Of a DNA stretch of 64,000 bases, positions 18,126 through 24,736 are shown piece after piece. Source of the stretch: an uncultured Croceitalea sp. (GTDB lineage: Bacteria > Bacteroidota > Bacteroidia > Flavobacteriales > Flavobacteriaceae); contig CANLXH010000002.1 of NCBI GenBank assembly GCA_947495075.1, positions 930,001 through 994,000 of the forward strand. The letters are read 5' to 3'. A program made the position numbers and the translations under genes. The notes beneath the pieces are model-generated. The model did not search any database, was not told the DNA's origin, and saw only the letters and a program-made list of their open reading frames with translations. Numbering within the stretch: the stretch's first letter is position 1; every line of letters begins with the position of its first letter.

Positions 18126-18263
18126 ATTGTACCCTGTAGTTACTAAATAACTACGTTTTAAAACCACAAATAGATACCAAGAAACTGTTAATACTATCTA
18201 GAAAGAATCAATTATGTGACTTTTATAAAAAGACGGTGTCTTACTTAATGAAGACAATAAACA

Positions 18264-18464
18264 ATGAAAGATATTTTTAAATCGGGATTATTAGGATTAG
18301 CATTAATAGGAACTTTAGTACTTGCATCTATTAATACAAACGAAATTGAAAATCACAATAGTGAATATAATGATAGTAAAACCGAGGAAATAGTTGTGGA
18401 GGATAATAACATTTTAGAAAAAGATAAATTAACAAATAAAGATAATTTTCACACTCCGCTGTAG
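18264..18464 (+). CDS. 66-aa exported peptide, unknown
   Basis: An ATG-started small gene between the hybrid kinase (divergent) and a strong terminator at 18503. Residues 1-23 (KDIFKSGLLGLALIGTLVLA) form a signal peptide or single membrane anchor. The rest is Asn/Glu/Asp/Lys-rich and probably disordered. No family recognised. Its placement beside a sensor kinase with a large periplasmic region makes a signalling or accessory role conceivable. It is short enough that the coding call itself is uncertain. Confidence 0.5.
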   Translation: MKDIFKSGLLGLALIGTLVLASINTNEIENHNSEYNDSKTEEIVVEDNNILEKDKLTNKDNFHTPL

Positions 18465-18502
18465 CCATTTTGGCTCGCGGATTTGGTTGGTTGATTGGTT
18501 GT

Positions 18503-18531
18503 AGGGCCGCACTGATTATGCGGCCCTTTTT
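18503..18531 (+). terminator. GC-rich terminator after the 66-aa gene
   Basis: AGGGCCGCA pairs with TGCGGCCCT around a 7-nt loop, then TTTTTA. One of the strongest stems in the window. A smaller stem (AGCC / GGCT) overlaps the stop codon at 18463-18475. Confidence 0.85.
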
Positions 18532-18620
18532 ATTTAACAAAAAGAAATTTTGAAAAGGATGCTAGCTATGTTACACTAACCATGCTTATTCCCAGACCCT
18601 CGACTAAGTTCGATAGGTTG

Positions 18621-18646
18621 AAAAGGCTACCTAGGTAGCCTTTTTT
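18621..18646. terminator. Perfect 24-nt palindrome with T-run
   Basis: AAAAGGCTACC-TA-GGTAGCCTTTT is a perfect palindrome (18621-18644) followed by T. It is a second terminator only 90 bp after the one at 18503, with no coding frame between them. The sequence before it (18541-18620) could be a short non-coding transcript or just spacer. Confidence 0.65.
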
Positions 18647-18717
18647 CTTTTCAAAAAATAATTTAAACATCCATTGTTCGTTTTACTTCGTAAATACAGT
18701 CCTAATAAAGTTTAAAA

Positions 18718-19017
18718 ATGAAAAAAATTCTTTTTTTAGTAATCATAATTACGGTTTGCAATGTTTCAAATGCTAATTACAATCGTGTTGAAATTGTACC
18801 AGACTTAGTTATAGTTAATGATGGATTTAAAAAAATTAAATCATCAGAATTACCTCCAGCAGTCGTTGAAGAAATATTGAAACAATACCCAACATCAAAA
18901 TTACGCCAAGCATATAAGGATAGTAGGAATACCTATAAATTAATTATGGTATTAAGTAGTGGTACAGCTAGAACCGTATATATTGATTCTTATGGTAGAT
19001 GGATTACTAAAAAATAA
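18718..19017 (+). CDS. Small secreted PepSY-like protein (paralog 2)
   Basis: A 99-aa protein, the same length as the one at 13936. Signal peptide to about residue 20 (NVSNA), then 'KKIKSSELPPAVVEEILKQY', 'LRQAYKDSRNTYKLIMVL' and 'TVYIDSYGRWITKK'. The motifs line up with paralog 1: (I)xSxxLPxAVVxxI, then AY-(x)8-YKL, then an acidic or aromatic strand ending in GxW. No sigma-54-like site was found upstream, so control may differ from paralog 1. Confidence 0.8.
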   Translation: MKKILFLVIIITVCNVSNANYNRVEIVPDLVIVNDGFKKIKSSELPPAVVEEILKQYPTSKLRQAYKDSRNTYKLIMVLSSGTARTVYIDSYGRWITKK

Positions 19018-19040
19018 CTTTTACTGAAAGTGAATAATAG

Positions 19041-19068
19041 AAAAGGAGTTACAATTGTAACTCCTTTT
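19041..19068. terminator. Perfect palindromic terminator
   Basis: AAAAGGAGTTAC-AATT-GTAACTCCTTTT is a perfect palindrome followed by T-rich sequence, directly after paralog 2. Confidence 0.85.
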
Positions 19069-19090
19069 TGTTTTCTATAGAATTGCTCAT

Positions 19091-19098
19091 TACATTTG
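19091..19098 (+). promoter_or_regulatory. -7 element in front of the TPP riboswitch
   Basis: TACATTTG is a full TAnnTTTG match. Transcription would begin about 5-7 nt downstream, right at the first riboswitch stem. Confidence 0.7.
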
Positions 19099-19100
19099 TG

Positions 19101-19179
19101 CTATCTCAAAGGGGTGCTTGTTAAATCAGGCTGAGATTATACCCAATGAACCTGGGCGGGTAATGCCGCCAAGGGATAG
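19101..19179 (+). ncRNA. TPP (THI-box) riboswitch
   Basis: The conserved THI-box blocks appear in order: GGGGTGC (19111-19117), CTGAGAT (19131-19137), ACCC, GAACCTG (19148-19154), TAATGCC (19161-19167) and AGGGA. The ends CTATC / GATAG pair to form stem P1. It senses thiamine pyrophosphate and should repress the TonB receptor downstream when TPP is plentiful. Confidence 0.95.
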
Positions 19180-19253
19180 CGCAAAGCGCTTCTTGGAATT
19201 ATGTCTTTATCAAGACAAACAATCAATTTTAATTTAGAATAATAGCCCCTTTT

Positions 19254-19279
19254 ATTCGTAACTAAATTTTAGTACGAAT
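19254..19279 (+). promoter_or_regulatory. Hairpin covering the start codon of the riboswitch-controlled gene
   Basis: ATTCGTA (19254-19260) pairs with TACGAAT (19273-19279), extended by CTA/TAG inside with one bulged A. The right arm includes the first two bases of the ATG at 19278. CCCCTTT just upstream (about 19246-19253) is complementary to AAAGGGG inside the riboswitch (19108-19114). Together these suggest a translational expression platform. Confidence 0.5.
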
Positions 19280-21437
19280 GAAATACACTATGTTCACGAT
19301 GTTAGCCATATTTGGCTTAACCATGGCTTCACAGGCCCAACAACAACCTACAGATTCTTTACAAGGCAAAAAAGTAACTTTAAATGAAGTTGTAGTTTCT
19401 GCTTCTAGGGTTACAGACAAGATTCCTGTAACGTTTACCAACATAAAAAAAGAAGATATAGAGCGTGTAAACCTAGGTCAAGATATCCCGGTTTTACTCA
19501 ATTACCTTCCATCTGTGGTAGCTACCACTTTTGATGGTACTGGAATTGGATACACAGATTTTCGTATTCGGGGCGCAGATAATTCCAGAATTAATGTCAC
19601 TATTAATGGTATTCCTTATAACGATGCTGATAGCCAAACCACTTTCTTTGTAAACCTACAAGATTTTGCCTCATCCATAGAAAATATTCAGGTGCAACGT
19701 GGGGTGGGGACTTCTACCAATGGCGCAGGTGCTTTTGGGGCAAGTATAAACATTTTAACAGATAATTATAATGAGGAGGCCTTTGGGCAAATTTCCAACA
19801 GTTTTGGGAGTTTTAATTCCAGAAAGCACTCAGTTCGTTTTGGAACAGGTCTTTTGAACAATCATTTTGCTTTTTCGGGGAGATTGTCCCGTATTAAATC
19901 GGACGGTTATATTGACCGTGCTTTTTCTGATTTAAGTTCTTACTTTTTAGACGGTGTCTATAAAGATGAAAATACTTTAATAAAAGCATTGGTCTTTGGT
20001 GGTCAGGAAATAACAGGGCTTGCTTTCTTTGGATTAAATGCTGCTAGATTACAAGAAGATAGAACTTTTAATGATGACGGATTGTATTTGGATGCAGATG
20101 GTAACGTGCAATTTTATGACCGCCAAACTGATAATTATAAGCAAGACCATTATCAATTACATATTTCACAGAAATTTGATGCAAATTGGAGTGGAAATAT
20201 CTCATTTCATTACACTTATGGCCGTGGATTCTTTGAGCAGTACATAGAATCTGACCCAACTTTCTTTAATCCAGATTTGTCTTTTTATGGTTTACCGAGT
20301 TTTGATTCTAATGGAGAAACCATAGACCGCTCGGACCTGGTTACAGAACGTTTTTTAAATAGTGATTTCTATGGTACTGTTTTTAACCTTAATTACAATG
20401 ACACAAAATGGGATGTTGTTATAGGTGGGGGAATTAATAGATATGACGGCGTGCAGTTCGGGGATATTACAGTAGCTGAATTTGCTCCACTACCTAGTAT
20501 TCCTTTTACATTTTATGAAAATGAAAGCGATAAAAGAGACTTTAATATTTATACAAAAGCCACGTACCAATTAAATGATAAATTGTCCTTATTCGGAGAC
20601 TTACAGTTAAGGAACATAAAATATGAGGCCTCTGGAGAATTATTTGGTGGGGGAACTTTAGAGGTTGATGAAAACTATACTTTTTTTAATCCTAAGACAG
20701 GTATTACCTATCAACCTAATAAGAGCAATAAAATCTATTTATCCTACGCCCGCGCAAATCGAGAGCCTGCTCGCGTAGATTTTGAAAATGGAAATCCCGA
20801 ATCTGAAAGTTTAAATGATTTTGAACTAGGATGGCGTTATGTTTCCCCAAAATTTCAGTTGAATACCAATGTTTATTATTTAGACTTTAAAAATCAGTTG
20901 GTATTAACAGGTAGATTGGATGAAGTAGGTTTTCCAATTAGGGATAATGTTGACAATAGTTATAGATTGGGTCTAGAAATAGATGCTAATATTGAAATTG
21001 GCAAATTTATTATACGACCTAATTTAGCTTTAAGCAGTAATAAAATTAAAGATTTACAAATTGATAATTTTAACGGTAGTGGAGAGACGGTAATAGCAGA
21101 TACAGACATTTCTTTTTCACCAGGTATAATAGCTGGCAACGTGTTCACGTACAATGCTGCTAAAAACTTTAATGCCAGCTTATTTTCAAAATATGTGGGA
21201 GAACAGTTTATAACTAACACAGATTCTAATCCTATAGAATCGTATTTTGTTAATGATATTAACCTACAGTACAGTTTAAAGGATATTTCAATCCTAAAAT
21301 CTATTGTATTTACAGGTCAGGTAAACAATATTTTTGATTTAGAATATGAAAATAATGGATATGAATTTTTTGGAGAGTCATTTTTCTATCCGCAAGCAGG
21401 AATTAATTTCTTGTTGGGAGCTACCTTAAATTTTTAA
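19278..21437 (+). CDS. TonB-dependent receptor, probable thiamine/thiamine-phosphate uptake
   Basis: A 719-aa outer-membrane receptor. Signal peptide ends in ASQAQ; the TonB box is LNEVVVSASR (about residue 35). The plug domain carries DFRIRGADNSRINVTINGIP and VQRGVGTSTNGAGAFGASIN, and a 22-strand barrel ends in the aromatic LGATLNF. It lacks the carboxypeptidase-like N-terminal domain of SusC proteins. The TPP riboswitch directly upstream shows control by thiamine status, matching the known Bacteroidota thiamine receptor pattern. The transporter and kinase that often follow such receptors are not here, but a candidate set lies at 10812-12212. Confidence 0.92.
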   Translation: MKYTMFTMLAIFGLTMASQAQQQPTDSLQGKKVTLNEVVVSASRVTDKIPVTFTNIKKEDIERVNLGQDIPVLLNYLPSVVATTFDGTGIGYTDFRIRGADNSRINVTINGIPYNDADSQTTFFVNLQDFASSIENIQVQRGVGTSTNGAGAFGASINILTDNYNEEAFGQISNSFGSFNSRKHSVRFGTGLLNNHFAFSGRLSRIKSDGYIDRAFSDLSSYFLDGVYKDENTLIKALVFGGQEITGLAFFGLNAARLQEDRTFNDDGLYLDADGNVQFYDRQTDNYKQDHYQLHISQKFDANWSGNISFHYTYGRGFFEQYIESDPTFFNPDLSFYGLPSFDSNGETIDRSDLVTERFLNSDFYGTVFNLNYNDTKWDVVIGGGINRYDGVQFGDITVAEFAPLPSIPFTFYENESDKRDFNIYTKATYQLNDKLSLFGDLQLRNIKYEASGELFGGGTLEVDENYTFFNPKTGITYQPNKSNKIYLSYARANREPARVDFENGNPESESLNDFELGWRYVSPKFQLNTNVYYLDFKNQLVLTGRLDEVGFPIRDNVDNSYRLGLEIDANIEIGKFIIRPNLALSSNKIKDLQIDNFNGSGETVIADTDISFSPGIIAGNVFTYNAAKNFNASLFSKYVGEQFITNTDSNPIESYFVNDINLQYSLKDISILKSIVFTGQVNNIFDLEYENNGYEFFGESFFYPQAGINFLLGATLNF

Positions 21438-21487
21438 CACTAAACTTACTTATACCTAACTTTAGAGGATTCGAAAAACAAATTTAA

Positions 21488-22477
21488 TTGAAACCTTTTT
21501 TTAAAAAATCTCTAATTAGATGGGGTATTATAGGTTGCGGTAATGTAACCGAGGTTAAAAGTGGTCCAGCGTATCAAATGACCGAAGGTTTTGAGCTTTT
21601 TGGTGTGATGCGGCGTAATCTGGATAAAGCTAAAGATTATGCCAAACGGCATAAGGTTCTTTTTTATACAGATGACGCAAAAGCGCTGATTCAACATCCA
21701 GATGTAGACGCCATTTATATTGCTACGCCACCAGACACCCACAAATTTTATGGATTGCAGGTTGCTGAGGTGGGTAAACCATGCTGCATTGAAAAGCCAA
21801 TGGCACCAACTTATGCAGAAAGCTTAGCGATTTATACTGCTTTTAAAGAAAGAGATATCCCGCTATTTATTGCTTACTATAGACGTTCGTTACCACGATT
21901 CTTAAAAATTAAGGAGTGGTTATCAAACGATATGATAGGGGAGGCACGCCATATTAAATGGTATAAAAGTAGAACTGCGAGTCCTTTAGATTTAGGTGGA
22001 GAATATAATTGGCGTACAGATGCTAAAATTGCTCTGGCGGGTTATTTTGATGACTTAGCAAGTCACGGTTTGGACCTTTTTACTTTTCTACTAGGAGATA
22101 TTGTCAAAGCCAGTGGCTTTGCTACTAATCAACAAGGCTTGTATACTGCATATGATGCGGTATCCGGGAGTTGGGCGCATAAAAATGGAGTTATGGGTTC
22201 TGGTAGTTGGATTTTTGGAGCAAATCAACCACGGGACAAAGTTGAAATCATTGGCAGTAAAGGAGAAATACGATTTTCTGTTTTAGGGGAAGAACCAGTA
22301 GAATTAATAACACCAACAGGGAGTAGGTCTGAATTTATAGAACACCCCAAGCATTTACATGAATTTCATGTTTTAAATATAAGAAGGCACTTAACCGGAA
22401 AAGGAATGCATCCTTCGACTGGAGAATCGGGCTTGCATACCGCGTGGGTGATGGGAGAAATACTAGGCCAAAAGTAA
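21488..22477 (+). CDS. Gfo/Idh/MocA-family oxidoreductase
   Basis: A 329-aa enzyme. The NAD(P)-binding motif GIIGCGNVTE lies near the N-terminus, AIYIATPPDTH and CIEKPMAP (the EKP catalytic lysine) around residues 78-100, and a C-terminal alpha/beta domain with DDLASHGLDL supplies the family histidine. It acts on a sugar or inositol-like substrate that cannot be named. The start is TTG at 21488. Fifty bp after the TonB receptor and on the same strand, so it may be read through from the riboswitch promoter, though a link to thiamine is not evident. Confidence 0.85.
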   Translation: MKPFFKKSLIRWGIIGCGNVTEVKSGPAYQMTEGFELFGVMRRNLDKAKDYAKRHKVLFYTDDAKALIQHPDVDAIYIATPPDTHKFYGLQVAEVGKPCCIEKPMAPTYAESLAIYTAFKERDIPLFIAYYRRSLPRFLKIKEWLSNDMIGEARHIKWYKSRTASPLDLGGEYNWRTDAKIALAGYFDDLASHGLDLFTFLLGDIVKASGFATNQQGLYTAYDAVSGSWAHKNGVMGSGSWIFGANQPRDKVEIIGSKGEIRFSVLGEEPVELITPTGSRSEFIEHPKHLHEFHVLNIRRHLTGKGMHPSTGESGLHTAWVMGEILGQK

Positions 22478-22490
22478 TTTTATAAGAAAA

Positions 22491-22731
22491 TACGTATTTT
22501 ATCTACTTCCTTTTGTAAGTGAAGGTATCGTTGCTGCACACCCAAAACTAACTCATAAATTGTTGAAAAACCCCAGAAATGGTTTTTGATATGATTCATC
22601 CTGATGATAAAAAAGATCTTAAAAATGAAATTAAAGAAGTGTTCGCAAATCATTCAATTTGGAATCAAAAATTTAGAGTCATAGTTGAAAATAGTGTTAT
22701 ACAATGGTATTTAGATAAAGTAGTACCATAA
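22491..22731 (+). pseudogene. Frameshifted PAS-domain fragment
   Basis: Two short reading frames join into a recognisable PAS (PAS_3-like) piece: FVSEGI...KLLKNP in one frame (from 22491), then PEMVFDMIHPDDKKDL, KFRVIVE and IQWYLDKVVP in the next, ending at TAA 22731. The change of frame falls in the A5C4 run at 22566-22574. No start codon, kinase domain or complete gene is present, so this is a remnant of a sensor kinase or similar protein. Confidence 0.65.
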
Positions 22732-22748
22732 GAAAAATAAAGCTATAA

Positions 22749-23186
22749 TTAGTTAGAGATAGTCACCGTGTTTCCGCTCTGCGATGTTCTATAAAATAAC
22801 AGATCGTAGTACCTGTTCCCATCATCTGGTCTGTTTAAATGTTCTCCTGTAAATAGATTGTATTCAAAATTTTCGCAAGAACAAATTACATTCTGTCCCT
22901 GAATATTCATAGTTGAACAGCTATTTGGAGCGTGATTAGGACAACTAGCTTCAAAAGCAAAAAAGGTATCAAAACTAGTACGCATAACAAAGGCACCTCT
23001 GGTACCAACACCTGTATTGCCAACATAGACCGGGTTTCCAATATTGTTTAAATCATTATAAAGAGGAAGATTAAGATTTAACTCAAAACGAAATGACACT
23101 TCTTGTAGGAAAGGATTTCTATTAGAAGTATTCTTTTCACAAGAAAGAAGTAGCAATAATAACAATATAGAAACGTATCTCATCAT
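22749..23186 (-). CDS. Rieske-like lipoprotein with altered cluster ligands
   Basis: A 145-aa lipoprotein: start MMRYVSILLLLLLLSC, with the lipobox cysteine near residue 16. The C-terminal half has Rieske layout, with FFAFEASCPNHAPNSC, then VICSCENFEYNLFTGEHL. In true Rieske proteins the pairs are CxH and CxxH; here the first is CxxH and the second has Glu/Asn where His belongs, so a normal 2Fe-2S cluster is doubtful. Two alternative Met codons (23192, 23183) are close. Divergent from greA. Confidence 0.65.
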   Translation of the reverse strand: MMRYVSILLLLLLLSCEKNTSNRNPFLQEVSFRFELNLNLPLYNDLNNIGNPVYVGNTGVGTRGAFVMRTSFDTFFAFEASCPNHAPNSCSTMNIQGQNVICSCENFEYNLFTGEHLNRPDDGNRYYDLLFYRTSQSGNTVTISN

Positions 23187-23220
23187 TAGCATTTGAGAAC
23201 AAAAATGGCTAAAAATTGTT

Positions 23221-23228
23221 TATATTTG
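23221..23228 (+). promoter_or_regulatory. -7 element of a greA promoter
   Basis: TATATTTG, full TAnnTTTG match, 130 bp before the greA ATG, giving a long leader that contains the hairpin at 23233. Confidence 0.55.
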
Positions 23229-23232
23229 CGTT

Positions 23233-23281
23233 AAATCCTCGCTAAAAACTATAATAAATATAGCTGTCGCAGAGGATTTTT
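23233..23281 (+). promoter_or_regulatory. Leader hairpin upstream of greA (possible attenuator)
   Basis: AAATCCTC (23233-23240) pairs with GAGGATTT (23272-23279), with inner pairing GC/GC and CTATA/TATAG; T-run of five at the 3' edge. It begins at the predicted transcription start. It could terminate early or protect the transcript's 5' end. Confidence 0.45.
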
Positions 23282-23357
23282 CAATTAAAATATTAGAGCC
23301 ACATTGGGAGAGCGTTTTCTGTTTTCTTCAGTGCGCTTTTGCATAAAATTAAACGAT

Positions 23358-23834
23358 ATGAGCAAAGTATCTTATTACACCCCAGAAGGGTTAAAAAAAT
23401 TACGTGAAGAATTAGATTATTTAAGAGATATAGAAAGACCTAAAGCTTCACAAGCAATTGGTGAAGCACGTGATAAAGGAGATTTATCCGAAAATGCAGA
23501 ATATGATGCTGCAAAAGAAGCTCAGGGTTTACTAGAGATGAAAATTTCTAAAATGGAAGAGACTTTGGCAAATGCTAGGTTAATAAATGAGTCTCAATTA
23601 GATACATCAAAGGTTTTAGTATTGTCTACAGTAAAATTGAAAAACCAAACCAATGGTATGGAAATGAAATATACATTGGTTGCGGAGAGTGAAGCAGATT
23701 TAAAAGCTGGTAAAATTTCGGTTAATTCACCAATTGGAAAAGGTTTACTAGGTAAATCTGTTGGTGATGTTGCTGAAATTACTGTTCCTAACGGAACTCT
23801 AAAGTTTGATATTTTGGAAATTACACGATCTTGA
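23358..23834 (+). CDS. greA: Transcription elongation factor GreA
   Basis: A 158-aa protein of standard length: MSKVSYYTPEGLKKLREELD opens the N-terminal coiled coil, whose tip carries EARDKGDLSENAEYDAAKE with the acidic residues that enter the RNA-polymerase secondary channel. The C-terminal FKBP-like domain has VNSPIGKGLLGKSVGD. It rescues backtracked polymerase by stimulating transcript cleavage. Start set at ATG 23358; in-frame codons upstream are not conserved. Confidence 0.97.
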   Translation: MSKVSYYTPEGLKKLREELDYLRDIERPKASQAIGEARDKGDLSENAEYDAAKEAQGLLEMKISKMEETLANARLINESQLDTSKVLVLSTVKLKNQTNGMEMKYTLVAESEADLKAGKISVNSPIGKGLLGKSVGDVAEITVPNGTLKFDILEITRS

Positions 23835-23855
23835 GATATTTATTTACCTATATTT

Positions 23856-23882
23856 AATCCTATCCAAACGATAGGATTTTTT
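23856..23882 (+). terminator. Terminator of greA
   Basis: AATCCTATC / GATAGGATT with a 5-nt loop, then TTTTTATTT. Confidence 0.85.
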
Positions 23883-23898
23883 ATTTAAGCGAATATCA

Positions 23899-24291
23899 AT
23901 GCCAACTATTTTCACTAAAATCATTAATGGGGAAATTCCATGTTATAAAATTGCTGAAGATGATGATTTCTTTGCTTTTTTAGATATTAACCCAAACGCT
24001 ATAGGTCATACGCTGTGCATACCAAAGAAAGAAGTTAATAAAATATTAGATTTAGATGAACCCACTTATATGGGTTTAATGGCTTTTAGTAGAAAAATTG
24101 GAAAAGCTATTGAAGCTGCGATTCCGTGCGAACGTGTAGGTATGACTATTATCGGGCTTGAAGTGCCACATGTACATGTACATGTTATACCATTGCATAC
24201 CATGAAAAATGCTACTTTTCAGCACAAAGAGAAGCTAGAGCCAAAAGAATTTAAGGAAATAGCGATAAGTATTAGAGCAAAACTTAAATAA
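23899..24291 (+). CDS. HIT-family hydrolase
   Basis: A 130-aa protein with the histidine triad HVHVHVIP at about residues 91-98 and the start TIFTKIINGEIPCYKIAEDD typical of Hint/HinT nucleoside phosphoramidases. It splits phosphoramidate or nucleotide-conjugate bonds. Downstream of greA, as in many flavobacteria. Confidence 0.93.
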   Translation: MPTIFTKIINGEIPCYKIAEDDDFFAFLDINPNAIGHTLCIPKKEVNKILDLDEPTYMGLMAFSRKIGKAIEAAIPCERVGMTIIGLEVPHVHVHVIPLHTMKNATFQHKEKLEPKEFKEIAISIRAKLK

Positions 24292-24339
24292 AAGTATCAA
24301 GAACAGCTTTAAAATCAAAAAAACGTTATTTTCGATACC

Positions 24340-24354
24340 TTCACCTTAGGTGAA
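24340..24354. repeat. 15-nt palindrome between convergent genes
   Basis: TTCACCT-T-AGGTGAA, perfect, midway between the HIT gene and the convergent zinc-ribbon gene. No T-run follows on either strand, so terminator function is weak; may be a protein-binding site. Confidence 0.4.
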
Positions 24355-24379
24355 TATTCGAATTGATGATTTTTGATTG

Positions 24380-24736
24380 CTAAATGATACCTTCTAAATA
24401 TAGGTATATACCAGCCCCTACCAAAGCTAGAAGAATTAGAAGAAGAACAAAAAACAATGTTGTAAACCTAGTTGATTTTTTATCAGGTTCTACTAGCTTG
24501 TTGTAATATTCAAAAACACGTTCTATATCTGGAGTCCAATTAACAGGATAGATAAGTGAATAACATTTTTTACACTTTATTTCGTGGCTTACTTCTCCAG
24601 TAGTTTTGTGATAAAAGGCATTATAAATATGTTTTTGGTAAAAGGTAAGCTTTAGCTCCTGATTAAAACACTCAGGGCAGTTATTGGTAATCTCCGCATC
24701 TTTTAGTACTAATTGCTTTTCTTTTGCCATAATCAT
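24380..24736 (-). CDS. Zinc-ribbon membrane protein, unknown
   Basis: A 118-aa protein with two CxxC knuckles (C20-C23 in CPEC, C55-C58 in CKKC) that would bind one zinc, and a C-terminal membrane helix at about residues 92-115. The ribbon would sit in the cytosol. Its ATG overlaps the stop of the histidine kinase gene (ATGA), so the two are translationally coupled and may work together. No family recognised. Confidence 0.75.
   Translation of the reverse strand: MIMAKEKQLVLKDAEITNNCPECFNQELKLTFYQKHIYNAFYHKTTGEVSHEIKCKKCYSLIYPVNWTPDIERVFEYYNKLVEPDKKSTRFTTLFFVLLLILLALVGAGIYLYLEGII

Noticed and set aside
18167..18263. Sigma-54 promoter upstream of the 66-aa gene
   Set aside because: No GG-N10-GC pair with acceptable boxes in this interval.
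18585..18620. Possible third copy of a CTGTCGAAG-type repeat (CTCGACTAAGTTCGATAGG)
   Set aside because: Only loosely similar to the arms at 43772-43838; could be chance.
21488..22477. Thiamine-related role for the Gfo/Idh/MocA enzyme from riboswitch proximity
   Set aside because: The family mostly acts on sugars and cyclitols; proximity alone is not enough.
23304..23357. Longer N-terminus for GreA
   Set aside because: GreA family proteins start MSKVSYYT; the extra 18 residues are leader sequence.
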